From NCBI GenBank assembly GCA_031296915.1, contig JAVDPC010000014.1, forward strand, positions 1-64,000: DNA of 64,000 nucleotides, written 5' to 3'. The position numbers and the translations under genes were made by a program. How positions within the stretch are numbered: the stretch's first letter is position 1; every line of letters starts with the position of its first letter. The stretch comes from Cerasicoccus frondis (GTDB lineage Bacteria; Verrucomicrobiota; Verrucomicrobiia; Opitutales; Cerasicoccaceae). Shown piece after piece: positions 1 through 8,184 of the stretch. The notes under the pieces were generated by a model. It saw only the letters and a list, made by a program, of their open reading frames with translations, did not search any database and was not told the DNA's origin.

Positions 1-75
1 TCAATCAAAGCCGCCTTGCGCTGCATCCAATCTCTACCCCACCTGACTCGGCCAATCTAGATGAAAAGTGCTCTA
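1..75. repeat. 272-bp inverted-repeat element, copy A (right half, cut by window start)
   Basis: The first 75 bases match the right-hand end of the element seen complete at 3289-3560. Both share the CCGCCTTGCGCTGCATCCAA segment and the terminal TCGGCCAATCTAGATGAAAA block ending in GTGCTCTA. The left half lies outside the window. The final CTA at 73-75 is the TAG stop codon, on the minus strand, of the neighbouring TPR gene. Confidence 0.9.
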
Positions 76-768
76 GTTGCTCTCTTTTGCGCGCAGATGC
101 TGGATATACTTCAGCTCACGCTTGGCGTTTTGGTCGTTCGGGTTCAGTTCCAAGCAATCCTCGTAGATTGCGACGGCTTCATCTAGCTTGCCTGTTTCGA
201 TGAGCGTGTAGCCTTTGCCACGCATGGCTCGACCGAGTTCGTTGGTACGTGAAGATTCCGGACTGATGCCTGCGGCTTCGATCGCGCGTTCGTAGTAGTT
301 GAACGCCTCTGGCCACTTTTGCTGGACTTGTAACACATAGCCGAGCTCGCTCAGAAAATTTGAGTTTTGGGGTGATAGTTCCAGGGCTCGCTCGAGCTTT
401 TGCTGGGCGGCGGTCAGATCGCGATCCTCGATGTCCACATACGCCGCGAAATATAGGGCCATAGCAAATTGCTGGTCCACTACCACAGCGTCCTTGCCCT
501 CAGTTACGGCGGTCATGAGGTAAAGTAGCGTTTCCGCGCCACTGCGGGAGCAGTAGAACTGGCGACCGTCCTCCTTTTCCAGAGCGTCCAGTTGGGCAAT
601 GGCTGGCGCGAGGATTTCTACCATCGCAGTGTCCGCCTGTTTCTTGATGATCATCTGCTCGGCCTTTTGCACATCGAAATCGCAGTTGTGGCTGGTTTCT
701 TCAGTGTCTGGCTCGGCGTAGACGGCGCCGGAGAGCATCAGGAGGGCAATCGCGAGGTAATCCTTCAT
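73..768 (-). CDS. Exported tetratricopeptide repeat protein
   Basis: This 231-residue protein begins with a short Sec signal peptide (hydrophobic residues about 4-18, cleavage after VYA). The C-terminal half, about residues 105-220, holds TPR units recognisable from patterns such as LERALELSPQNSNFLSELGY and YEDCLELNPNDQNAKREL. TPR proteins are protein-interaction scaffolds, and the signal suggests a periplasmic location. No catalytic domain is seen and the partner is unknown. The stop codon TAG is the outermost triplet of an inverted-repeat element, so the present C-terminus may have been set by that insertion. It is divergent from sufS, with 149 bp between the starts holding both promoters. 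Confidence 0.85.
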   Translation of the reverse strand: MKDYLAIALLMLSGAVYAEPDTEETSHNCDFDVQKAEQMIIKKQADTAMVEILAPAIAQLDALEKEDGRQFYCSRSGAETLLYLMTAVTEGKDAVVVDQQFAMALYFAAYVDIEDRDLTAAQQKLERALELSPQNSNFLSELGYVLQVQQKWPEAFNYYERAIEAAGISPESSRTNELGRAMRGKGYTLIETGKLDEAVAIYEDCLELNPNDQNAKRELKYIQHLRAKESN

Positions 769-917
769 AATATTGTGATATAACTTCAGTTCCGAAGATG
801 CAAATTGAAGTTCTTTTGCTACTGACTGGAGCTGGCGGGGAAGGTTCGATTATTTCCGCAGAATCCTCGCTTTCGGCATTGCATTAGGCGGTTGTTGAGC
901 TAGAGTCTCAATTTAGA

Positions 918-2165
918 ATGATTCTAGATAAGGCCAGTTCAGCGTCGTCGTGGGACGTCGCAGCGGTGCGGAATGACTTTCCCATTTTGGGGCAGACGGT
1001 CAATGCGCGGCCGCTGGTTTACTTGGATAACGCCGCGACTTCGCAAAAGCCGCTGGCGGTCATTGAGCGGCTCGATGCCTATTACCGCACTGAAAACGCT
1101 AATATCCATCGTGGCGTGCATGCGCTGAGCCAGGAGGCGACCGGCGCCTATGAGGCCGCCCGCGAGTCTGTGGCGAAATTCCTGGGTGCGCCGGAATCCC
1201 GCAGCTGCATTTTTACCCGCAACGCGACGGAGGCGATCAACCTTGTGGCCGCGACTTGGGGCAGCGCCAACATCGGCGCGGGCGACGAAATCGTTGTTTC
1301 CCACATGGAGCACCACGCGAACATTGTGCCCTGGCAACTGCTCGCCGAGCGAGTCGGCGCGACGATCAAGGTAATCCCCGTGACGGACCTTGGCGAGCTG
1401 GATCTCGACGCCTTGCCAGGCCTGTTGACTGAGCGCGTGAAGCTGCTTTCCGTGTGCCACGTGTCGAATTCGCTGGGCACGATCAATCCCGTCGAAACGA
1501 TCGTCCCACTGGCCAAAGAAAAGGGGATCACGGTGCTGCTTGACGGCGCGCAATCGACGGCTCACTTCCCGGTCAACGTGGCCGAGTTGGGTTGCGATTT
1601 CTTTGTTTTCTCGGGGCACAAGGTTTGCGGCCCGACCGGCATCGGCGTCCTCTGGGGCAAGCCCGAGCTGCTCAACGCGATGCCCCCCTACCAGGGTGGC
1701 GGCGACATGATCGACCGCGTGAGTTTTGCGGGCACGACCTACCGTCAAATTCCGGAACGCTTCGAGGCGGGCACGCCGCACATTGCGGGCGCCATCGGCC
1801 TCGGCGCGGCGGTGGACTACCTGATGGCGCGCGATCAGGCAGCGCTGGCAGCCTATGAGCACGAGCTCCTCACCTACGCCACGGAACAGCTCAAGACGAT
1901 CAAGGGGCTCAAAATTTACGGAGAGTCGGCGCGCAAGGTCAGCGTGATTTCGTTTACCATCGACGGCGTCCACCCGACCGATCTGGGCACGATGCTCGAT
2001 ATGGACGGCATCGCGATCCGCACTGGTCACCACTGCACGATGCCGCTCTGGGCCCGCTTCGGCCTGGAAGGCTCCGCCCGCGCCTCCTTCGCTTTCTACA
2101 ACACGCTGGCCGAAGTCGACGTGCTCGTGAAGAGCATCCAGAAGGCCCAGATGATGTTGGGGTAG
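918..2165 (+). CDS. sufS: Cysteine desulfurase, SufS type
   Basis: This is a PLP-dependent class V aminotransferase-fold enzyme that removes sulfur from cysteine to give alanine and a persulfide for Fe-S cluster assembly. It has 415 residues, normal for SufS. The PLP lysine is K235 in FSGHKVCGPTGIGVLWGK, and the persulfide cysteine is C373 in RTGHHCTMPLWARFG, the SufS-type active-site loop. The N-terminal LDNAATSQKP and HRGVHALS motifs are also typical. It is first in an apparent operon with an MBL-fold gene (4-bp gap) and a SufU-like gene. The ATG at 918 gives a full-length N-terminus, although no clear Shine-Dalgarno is visible. Confidence 0.96.
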   Translation: MILDKASSASSWDVAAVRNDFPILGQTVNARPLVYLDNAATSQKPLAVIERLDAYYRTENANIHRGVHALSQEATGAYEAARESVAKFLGAPESRSCIFTRNATEAINLVAATWGSANIGAGDEIVVSHMEHHANIVPWQLLAERVGATIKVIPVTDLGELDLDALPGLLTERVKLLSVCHVSNSLGTINPVETIVPLAKEKGITVLLDGAQSTAHFPVNVAELGCDFFVFSGHKVCGPTGIGVLWGKPELLNAMPPYQGGGDMIDRVSFAGTTYRQIPERFEAGTPHIAGAIGLGAAVDYLMARDQAALAAYEHELLTYATEQLKTIKGLKIYGESARKVSVISFTIDGVHPTDLGTMLDMDGIAIRTGHHCTMPLWARFGLEGSARASFAFYNTLAEVDVLVKSIQKAQMMLG

Positions 2166-2169
2166 GGCG

Positions 2170-2808
2170 ATGGAGTGTCTCTTCGACAACATTCACAATG
2201 TCTACCGCGACCAAGGCTGTAAGGGCTTTGGGCATTCGTATCTGCTGAAGCGAGCTGCTGGCAATGTGCTGCTGCCCAGGATGGGCCCGGAAACGACGAT
2301 TGAGGCCGAGTATGATGCGATCAAAGCACTGGGCGGGCTCGAAATCATTTTCGTGACTGACTACCACTTTGGGGGCGGGAGCACCGAGCAGATTGCCCAG
2401 CATTTTGACGCTCGGTCGATTTGCAGCTCAATTGAAAAGCCCAAGTTGAAAAAGAGAGGTTTACATCAAGTGGAGGCGCTCGCCTACGAACGGCAGTTTC
2501 TTGCGGACGACTTGGAATGCATTCCGGTCCCAGGCCATACCTCAGGTGGCTTTTGTTTGCTGTGGACCGATACCGCCGCGAAATATCTTTTTACCGGTGA
2601 TTTCTTATACTTCGATGGCCATACTTGGGTCCCCGGCGCCAAGACACGCCGCAAGATCGAAGCAAGTCTCCAACTGCTGAAAGACCTGGAATATGATTAT
2701 CTGGTCGGTTGCGGCAGCGATGGTGTCTCAACGCCGCACATCGAGCTTCGCAGTGAGACGGAGAAAGTGAAATTCATCGATCAAATCCTCGCTCGTTTCA
2801 AGCAGTAG
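2170..2808 (+). CDS. Metallo-beta-lactamase-fold protein with altered metal site
   Basis: This 212-residue protein starts 4 bp after sufS and is surely co-transcribed with it. The MBL fold is indicated by a strand ending in TDYHFGG (residues 63-69), where active enzymes have HxHxDH, then VPGHTSGGFCLLW (H123) and KYLFTGDFLYFDG (D144), the usual third and fourth metal-ligand motifs. Only H66 of the first motif remains, so a canonical di-metal centre is unlikely and mono-metal or non-catalytic function is possible. Placement between sufS and a SufU-like gene suggests a link with sulfur or Fe-S metabolism, for example persulfide handling, but that is inference. Confidence 0.8.
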   Translation: MECLFDNIHNVYRDQGCKGFGHSYLLKRAAGNVLLPRMGPETTIEAEYDAIKALGGLEIIFVTDYHFGGGSTEQIAQHFDARSICSSIEKPKLKKRGLHQVEALAYERQFLADDLECIPVPGHTSGGFCLLWTDTAAKYLFTGDFLYFDGHTWVPGAKTRRKIEASLQLLKDLEYDYLVGCGSDGVSTPHIELRSETEKVKFIDQILARFKQ

Positions 2809-2855
2809 GCATTCAAGGTTTGAATCATGCGTCGTTAAGCGACTGATTGAAGATC

Positions 2856-3284
2856 ATGCACGACGATCCCGAGCTTTACCGCGAAATCCTGCTTGACCAC
2901 GGCCACCATCCGCGTGGTGAGGGCTTGCTGGAGCCCTGCGATCTTACCACGGAAGGTGGCAACGCCGATACGGGCGACGTCGTGCAGCTGTGCGTGCGCT
3001 TGGATGGGGATGCGATTGCCGCCATTGGCTTCACCGCGCAAGGAAGCACCGTGCTGTGCGCGTCTTGCTCGCTGATGGTCGAGGCCCTGACGGGGAAGTC
3101 CTTGCCTGAGGCCGCTGCGCTCTGCGGGCGCTTCATGGCGCTGCTGAGGCAGGAGGACGAAGCTGATGACTGGGAGGGCCTTGGTGACGCCGTTGCCTTG
3201 CGCGGCATCCGACAATTCCCGGCGCGCGTGCGTTGTGCGATTCTGCCTTGGCGGACGTTTACGCAGTTGGCGAACGTCAGCTAA
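2856..3284 (+). CDS. SufU/IscU-like protein lacking two of three metal-binding cysteines
   Basis: The length (142 aa) and the conserved LYREILLDHGHHPRG opening and RQFPARVRCAILPW ending mark the SufU branch of the NifU N-terminal family. SufU accepts sulfur from SufS and binds zinc through C41, D43, C66 and C128 (Bacillus numbering). Here the NPTCGD motif reads NADTGD (T39 for Cys, D41 kept) and GEGCS reads AQGST (S64 for Cys); only the last cysteine (C127) remains, with extra cysteines at 68 and 71. An in-frame TTG at 2847 would add three residues; the ATG at 2856 is preferred. Third gene of the sufS operon. Canonical SufU function is doubtful. Confidence 0.85.
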   Translation: MHDDPELYREILLDHGHHPRGEGLLEPCDLTTEGGNADTGDVVQLCVRLDGDAIAAIGFTAQGSTVLCASCSLMVEALTGKSLPEAAALCGRFMALLRQEDEADDWEGLGDAVALRGIRQFPARVRCAILPWRTFTQLANVS

Positions 3285-3288
3285 AGCT

Positions 3289-3560
3289 TAGAGCACTTTT
3301 CATCTAGATTGGCCGATCAGGCCGCAGTGATTTTTCGTGTTCAGTAAGGCGGCTTGAGCGTCGCAGGCTGGAAGCCTGTGAGCGAAAAGCCAACAACGCT
3401 GGCGCGGAAAAGCACTCGGTTTTGGGCTTGGGGCCAGATTGGAAGTTCGCGGCGTTGGCATTTCAATCACGGGCTTCCAGCCCGCTCAATCAAAGCCGCC
3501 TTGCGCTGCATCCAATCTCTACCCCACCTGACTCGGCCAATCTAGATGAAAAGTGCTCTA
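3289..3560. repeat. 272-bp inverted-repeat element, copy B (complete)
   Basis: The ends are 28-bp perfect inverted repeats (TAGAGCACTTTTCATCTAGA followed by TTGGCCGA, and its complement). Inside are two small hairpins, AGGCT-GGA-AGCCT and GGGCT-TCC-AGCCC, so the two halves mirror each other imperfectly along the whole length. It fills the gap between the convergent SufU-like and YfgM-like genes, and its right-hand CTA is the stop codon of the latter. No coding capacity for a transposase. It looks like a MITE; TA at each end could be a target duplication. Confidence 0.9.
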
Positions 3561-4328
3561 GCTGTCTGCCTTGGCGTCAAGTTTCTCCGAGCGCATCAGG
3601 CTCTGGGCCATGGACTTCCAGTAGGTGACGTTTTCCATGTCGCTGACCTTTTGCAGCAGCTTTTGGGCGGCGTCACGGTTACCGGCGGCCAATTCCAACT
3701 GAGCAACTTCCAAGGCGGCTTCGGCGCGGATAGCGGCGAGGATGTTAGAAGATTCGATGATTGCGCTCAGGGTGTTTTTGCCCGCATCGGCTTGGCCAGC
3801 CTTGATTTGGGACATGCCCACGCCGAGGCGTGCGCGGCCTACGATAATCGTCTCCTTCAATGGAGTGAGAGACTGCTGGTAAAGACCAATGGCGCTGTCG
3901 TAGTCGCCCGCAGCATACTTGTCGTCCGCTGCTTTGAGCAGGGCGATGCCGCCGAGCTTGGCTTCGCCGTTGGCGGCGCCGAAAGCTTGGAGTTTTTCCG
4001 CATCGCCGACTGCCTGGCTGTATTCTTCCTGCAGGGACGTAACCTGATTCGCCTGCATCATCTTCCAGGTGTTCACGCCGACGACGCCCAGGATGGCGAT
4101 GACAATGGCGGCAATGATTGTGCCCTTGTTGTTTTGCCAATAGAGCCACGCGCGGTCCTCGAGGTCGGCCTCGGCAAAGGCGTCGTCGATCTCAACGATG
4201 TTGCGATCGTCTCCTTTGGCATTGGCGTGGTCTTGCGGGGCGGCGCGCTCAAGCTCCTCGCGGGAAAACCGTGGGTCTTCGACGAGGCCATCCTGGCGCT
4301 GCTTGTTTTTCTTGGGCGGGCGATTCAT
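3558..4328 (-). CDS. Membrane-anchored TPR-like protein (YfgM-like)
   Basis: The protein has 256 residues. A charged cytoplasmic N-terminus (about residues 1-65, rich in K, R, D, E) is followed by one membrane segment at about 67-88 (GTIIAAIVIAILGVVGVNTW). A helical TPR-like domain follows to the end, with units such as ALLKAADDKYAAGDYDSAIG. This layout matches the YfgM/TPR_21 family, inner-membrane proteins facing the periplasm that associate with SecYEG and periplasmic chaperones in E. coli; that role here is inference. The TAG stop is supplied by the end of the adjacent inverted-repeat element. A terminator lies just upstream, so it has its own transcript. Confidence 0.8.
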   Translation of the reverse strand: MNRPPKKNKQRQDGLVEDPRFSREELERAAPQDHANAKGDDRNIVEIDDAFAEADLEDRAWLYWQNNKGTIIAAIVIAILGVVGVNTWKMMQANQVTSLQEEYSQAVGDAEKLQAFGAANGEAKLGGIALLKAADDKYAAGDYDSAIGLYQQSLTPLKETIIVGRARLGVGMSQIKAGQADAGKNTLSAIIESSNILAAIRAEAALEVAQLELAAGNRDAAQKLLQKVSDMENVTYWKSMAQSLMRSEKLDAKADS

Positions 4329-4335
4329 GGAACGG

Positions 4336-4365
4336 AAAAACGGGCAGGTTGTAATTACCTGCCCG
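4336..4365 (-). terminator. Intrinsic terminator
   Basis: A 9-bp perfect stem (CGGGCAGGT / ACCTGCCCG) with a 7-nt loop is followed on the minus strand by five T. It lies 40 bp beyond the stop of the helical-repeat gene at 4405 and upstream of the YfgM-like start. Confidence 0.8.
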
Positions 4366-4404
4366 CGTAGTCAAGCGAAAGGAATGGGCGTTGCGCGACA
4401 GTTC

Positions 4405-5745
4405 TTAGCGGCCCCAACCGCCCCGCCAGGGTCCGCGTCCTTCGCGGATGGGCATTTCGCGGAATTGCTGTTTTTTGTCGTCGGAGTACTCCGAGTCCGC
4501 CAGGTAGGCTTCAAAAGCTTCAGTATCCTGCTCGCGCAGCATGGGCAGAATCATGCTTTCCAGGCGTTGGCGAGATTCGTCGTTGCTGACGGAGTTTGCC
4601 CATGTGAGCGCGGCGGCGGGATCATCCTGAGCGGCTTGCATGGAGAACATGCCCACAGCGCGGTCCAGGTCCGGGGTTTGCGGGAGCGAATTGAGCCAGT
4701 TGGCGGCGGCTTCCATGTCGTAGCGGGTCCAGTTGGCGACGAGAGAAGTGGCAAGGCGAGCTTGGTCGGTAGTTTCCGGGTCGAGGCTGCTGAGCCACTC
4801 TGCTGCGGCGGCAGGGTCGTCATCGGCCCACGAGCGGAGCAGTGAGCGCTGCATATCCGCGTAAGCAGGATCCTCGGACATGCTGTCGACGAATGCGCGG
4901 GCGGCGTCGGGGTCGACATTGCCCCATTCGTTGACGAGGTCTTCGAGGGCTTGGTTGCGGTTGGCGCCTTCGGTCATGGCGAGGGTCATGTCGAGCGCCT
5001 GATCGAGCTGTCCTTGCTCGACCATGACTTCGATCACTTCGTCCAGCGCGTCACGTTTGATGCGGCGATCAGCAACGGTTTCCTCTGGCATGCCTTGTAC
5101 GTATTGAAAGGCTGACTGGGCATTGTTCTGGGCGTAGCCGGTTACGATGTCTTCCAGATAGTCGCCATACATGCGGGCAGAGAATTCGGCGCCATTGGTG
5201 TTGAGCCAATTGATGGCGGAAACGGGATCTTTGGTCGCCCAGCCTTCGAGTACTTGGCCCACGCCACGGCTGCGCATCTCCATGGAGGTCATGCTGTTGG
5301 CGTAGGCGAGCGCATTGGTGGGGTCTAGTGCGCCCCAGCGCTCAAGCATTTGGTAGACGAGGGCATTGCGTTCACGACCAGCTGGCATGGCGAGGACTTC
5401 GTTCAGCGCATCCTGCAGTTCGCTGCCACTGAGGCTCATGGCGTCAACGGTAGCCTGCATCCAGGCGGCGCGGCTAAAGTCGCCTTGGCGCAAGGCGTCA
5501 AAACCTGAACGGCTCTTGGTCTGGGCTTCTTCCTCAAGTTCTGCAATGAGGGCGGCGGCTGAATCTGCGTCGACGGTGACGACTGAGCCATCTTTGGAAA
5601 CGGAAACTTTTTGGGCGATGGAGGGGGAGGAGGTCGAGTCGGCAGCGGTGTTTGCCGCATCCTCGGAGGTCGAGTGACCGATGAAATAAGCAGCAGCAAG
5701 ACTGGTTATCCAAAGCGCTGCGAAAATTGTCCACTTTGAATTCAT
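4405..5745 (-). CDS. Exported/anchored helical-repeat protein of unknown function
   Basis: The protein has 446 residues with a single N-terminal hydrophobic segment (WTIFAALWITSLAAAYFIG), acting as signal or anchor. The remainder is a chain of about 30-35-residue helical repeats with a recurring DP-x-A-A-x-x-W motif (for example DPTNALAYANS, DPVSAINWLNT, DPDAARAFVDS, DPAAAAEWLSS, DMEAAANWLNS). The C-terminus is short and Gly/Arg/Trp-rich. Similar proteins are frequent in Verrucomicrobiota and Planctomycetota, but no role is established that I know of. An in-frame TTG 18 bp upstream is possible; the ATG at 5745 places the hydrophobic segment conventionally. Confidence 0.75.
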   Translation of the reverse strand: MNSKWTIFAALWITSLAAAYFIGHSTSEDAANTAADSTSSPSIAQKVSVSKDGSVVTVDADSAAALIAELEEEAQTKSRSGFDALRQGDFSRAAWMQATVDAMSLSGSELQDALNEVLAMPAGRERNALVYQMLERWGALDPTNALAYANSMTSMEMRSRGVGQVLEGWATKDPVSAINWLNTNGAEFSARMYGDYLEDIVTGYAQNNAQSAFQYVQGMPEETVADRRIKRDALDEVIEVMVEQGQLDQALDMTLAMTEGANRNQALEDLVNEWGNVDPDAARAFVDSMSEDPAYADMQRSLLRSWADDDPAAAAEWLSSLDPETTDQARLATSLVANWTRYDMEAAANWLNSLPQTPDLDRAVGMFSMQAAQDDPAAALTWANSVSNDESRQRLESMILPMLREQDTEAFEAYLADSEYSDDKKQQFREMPIREGRGPWRGGWGR

Positions 5746-5812
5746 AAGATAAAAGGTAACCAAGAATTTGGGAATGAGTTGCAGGTGAAGTTAATTAAAT
5801 AGCGCAAAAATG

Positions 5813-6727
5813 CTATTTTTTCAATAAATCACCAGCATCATTGAGCACCTTTTTCTCTTCCTCGCTAAGCGACTCGAAGCCATCACGGCTGATTTTGTCG
5901 AGAATTCGGTCAAGTTCGCGACGTAAGTCTTTGTGGTTCGTGAGGTTAACCTTAAACTTTCCGGTGGACGCCGGTGTGCGCTTTTTGGTCCACTTGGGTG
6001 GCTCGACTGAGACTTTCTTCGCCACGGTCTCAAAGAGCGGGGTGGGGCGCTGGAGCATTCGGTAGAATAAAAATCCGGCTAAAGCGCCGCCAAGGTGCGC
6101 TGAAAAAGCAACGCCGCCATCGCGCATGATGGGCTGAAACCCAAGCAAGCTTGCCAACTCAACAAAGACGAAACCGGCTGCGTCGATGCCGACCAGTATC
6201 CAAAGCAGCGTTCTGGGTTTGAAGGAAACTGGTAAGACAAAAAACAGGAGTAAGGTGATTTGGCCATGTGGCCACATCAGGCAGGTTGCAACCAGCAGCC
6301 CGGCTACTGCGGCGGAAAAGCCAATGACTGGCTGGGCGTAAAGTTGCTCAGGGCCAATCAATGCATGGACGGTGAGCCAGACCAGGCCACCCATGAAGAT
6401 GGAGCCCAGCAGTAGGTGGAGGTAGCGTTTGGGCTCGATCTCCCGGGATATCCAGCGACCCACGAAAAAGAAAGCGATGCCGTTGAATAAAAAATGCTGT
6501 AGCCCACCGTGCATGAGGCTGTAGGTGAAAACAGTCCAGACTTTGCCACCCAGAATGTTGTTTACAGACAGCGCGACCCAATCAAACAGGAAGGGGCCAG
6601 CCCGAAACCAGACGCCAAGGATGTTCTGCACGATAAATGCGCCGACGAATATCCAAAAGGACCACCAGAAGTAGTCCACATGTCGTACTGGCGCGCGATT
6701 GCGCATGTATGGTCGGTCATACAGCAT
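5813..6727 (-). CDS. Rhomboid family intramembrane serine protease
   Basis: From the ATG at 6727 the protein has 304 residues with about six hydrophobic segments between residues 20 and 225. Rhomboid hallmarks are MHGGLQHFLFNGIAFFFVGR (the His/Asn-containing second helix), VIGFSAAVAG with the catalytic serine S138 (GFSA rather than the usual GASG), and FSAHLGGALAGFLFYR with the catalytic histidine H211. A soluble basic and then acidic C-terminal tail of about 80 residues follows. It would cleave membrane proteins within the bilayer; substrates are unknown. A TTG at 6829 extends the frame but with unlikely composition, and an ATG at 6706 is also possible. Confidence 0.88.
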   Translation of the reverse strand: MLYDRPYMRNRAPVRHVDYFWWSFWIFVGAFIVQNILGVWFRAGPFLFDWVALSVNNILGGKVWTVFTYSLMHGGLQHFLFNGIAFFFVGRWISREIEPKRYLHLLLGSIFMGGLVWLTVHALIGPEQLYAQPVIGFSAAVAGLLVATCLMWPHGQITLLLFFVLPVSFKPRTLLWILVGIDAAGFVFVELASLLGFQPIMRDGGVAFSAHLGGALAGFLFYRMLQRPTPLFETVAKKVSVEPPKWTKKRTPASTGKFKVNLTNHKDLRRELDRILDKISRDGFESLSEEEKKVLNDAGDLLKK

Positions 6728-6878
6728 TGCTCTAGCTAAGACTGCGCTCGGACAGCCTTGTTCATTTAATCTGACATTTCCCCAATTCGAGGCAATGGAA
6801 TTTTGAAATCGCAAATCGCATTTTGGCAAATTTTCCGAGCAAATGACTGTCCTTGGACGACCTTGGCTTAGGACGGAA

Positions 6879-7631
6879 TCACGCCTTACCTCGTAGCCGT
6901 TTGAGCGTGTGACGCAGCTTGCGGAAGGGCATGCTCAGGTAAAACTTGCGTATATACTCGGTGCGCGAAATGGGGTCCGCCAGCACATAGTCGCTGAAGC
7001 CGACCGGCGCATACCAGTTATTCGAGCCCAGGCGGTGGATGAAGCGATAGCCGCGGCCTTGCAGGTAGCGATGCTTGGCCAGCGTCTCCAGGTGGTCCTC
7101 GATGAGTAACAATTTGGGGCGATGCTTCTCCAAGTCGAAGCCTTCAAGGGCTGGTATTTCCATGCCCTCAATGTCGATGGAGACAAAGTCAATTTCTCCT
7201 ATGCCAGCTTCAGCCAGCACATCGTTGATCGTGCGGAGGGAAATTTGCTCATAGCGACAACCGTCGTCCTCGTGTCTTTCGGTGACGACTTCGCTCATGA
7301 CATCACCTCCCATCTCGGCGGGAGGTATCTTGACGTAGGCTTCGCCGACTTGATCGGGGCCAACAGCGCCACAGCAAAACGCCTGGCTGGCAGGGCGCTT
7401 TTCGACGAGCAGATCGTAGCAATGCTTTTGCGGTTCGATCAGCACGCCGCGCCAGCCTTTCTGCTCGAGCAGGTAAGTCTGGCTGAGGCGAATGGGGTGA
7501 TTGGCGCCCACTTCGAGGAACACTCCCTCGGCTTTCTGTTGAAAAAACTGCCAGATCAGTCGGTCTTCTCCCCATTGTGCATAGTGATCAGGGGTCTTAG
7601 CAGAAGCATTCGTACAAGTTGAACTATCCAT
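6879..7631 (-). CDS. FkbM family methyltransferase
   Basis: This 250-residue cytoplasmic protein carries the FkbM-type SAM-binding sequence: YAQWGEDRLIWQFF, GVFLEVGANHPIRLSQTY (motif I), WRGVLIEPQKHCYDLL, and IDFVSIDIEGMEIPALEGF (the DIEG motif). FkbM-family enzymes O-methylate sugars or secondary metabolites. The substrate cannot be told from the sequence. It stands alone between the rhomboid gene and a tRNA, with no glycosyltransferases nearby. Confidence 0.9.
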   Translation of the reverse strand: MDSSTCTNASAKTPDHYAQWGEDRLIWQFFQQKAEGVFLEVGANHPIRLSQTYLLEQKGWRGVLIEPQKHCYDLLVEKRPASQAFCCGAVGPDQVGEAYVKIPPAEMGGDVMSEVVTERHEDDGCRYEQISLRTINDVLAEAGIGEIDFVSIDIEGMEIPALEGFDLEKHRPKLLLIEDHLETLAKHRYLQGRGYRFIHRLGSNNWYAPVGFSDYVLADPISRTEYIRKFYLSMPFRKLRHTLKRLRGKA

Positions 7632-7788
7632 TTTAGCAGGAAACGGTTAGTAGGAGGGCAGGTTAGAGTTAGGATAGCCTGGTTCCGGCGTAAAGCACAT
7701 TTGCATTGGTGACTCCGTGCCCCTCGCTTCTAGCGATGGAATTAACTTGCAGAGCCAGAATTGTGAGCGCATATCTACCCTTTTAAAT

Positions 7789-7863
7789 GCTCCTGTAGTT
7801 CAATGGATAGAACAACGGTTTCCGGTACCGTCGATCTGGGTTCGACTCCCGGCGGGAGTACCA
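7789..7863 (+). tRNA. tRNA-Arg (anticodon CCG)
   Basis: The sequence folds as a cloverleaf. The acceptor GCTCCTG pairs with CGGGAGT, the D-arm is GTTC/GAAC, and the anticodon stem ACGGT/ACCGT has loop TTCCGGT, giving anticodon CCG. The T-arm is CTGGG/CCCGG with loop TTCGACT, followed by discriminator A. The CCA end is encoded in the DNA (7861-7863). It reads CGG arginine codons. Confidence 0.95.
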
Positions 7864-8184
7864 TCAACTTTCAGTATTGTTGATGGGCCGATTGCCTTGA
7901 ATTGGGTAGTACTGATTTTTTTGTGCGGTCTTTTGGAGTCCTTGCATAACGGGGACCAAGTCATCTGAAGGGAGGGAATTGCTTAATCTCCAAAGGGAAC
8001 TGCCGTTGTCATAAGGAACAGATAGGGTGTGAACCGGTCTAAAATACAATACCGTAAAAAATTTACTAATTAATTGTTAGTATGGGCCGCAGGGCCCTTT
8101 GGCCTTGACATCTCTCAGCCAAATGCTTCCATTGCGCTTTTCGCATTCTGCTAACCTGTTTTTTCACTTTAAACTTCAATAATC
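7864..8184. other. Intergenic region, no gene seen
   Basis: These 321 bp between the tRNA and the next gene contain only short frames without domain character. A TTGACA hexamer at 8105-8110 may be a -35 box for the gene at 8185, but the matching -10 is poor. The tract CGCTTTTCGCATT near 8136 also occurs before the lyase gene near 39055; this may be chance. Confidence 0.4.

Noticed and set aside
939..2192. 417-codon open frame opposite sufS
   Set aside because: Shadow of the sufS reading frame; no recognisable motifs.
3354..3545. Short open frame inside the 272-bp repeat (also in copy C)
   Set aside because: Present only because both copies share the palindromic sequence; no ribosome site, no protein character and no transposase features.
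5746..5763. TTG start adding six residues to the helical-repeat protein
   Set aside because: The ATG at 5745 places the hydrophobic signal at the N-terminus; the TTG offers no better ribosome site.
7864..8184. Possible small RNA after the tRNA
   Set aside because: No convincing terminator hairpin or promoter pair; short frames lack coding character.
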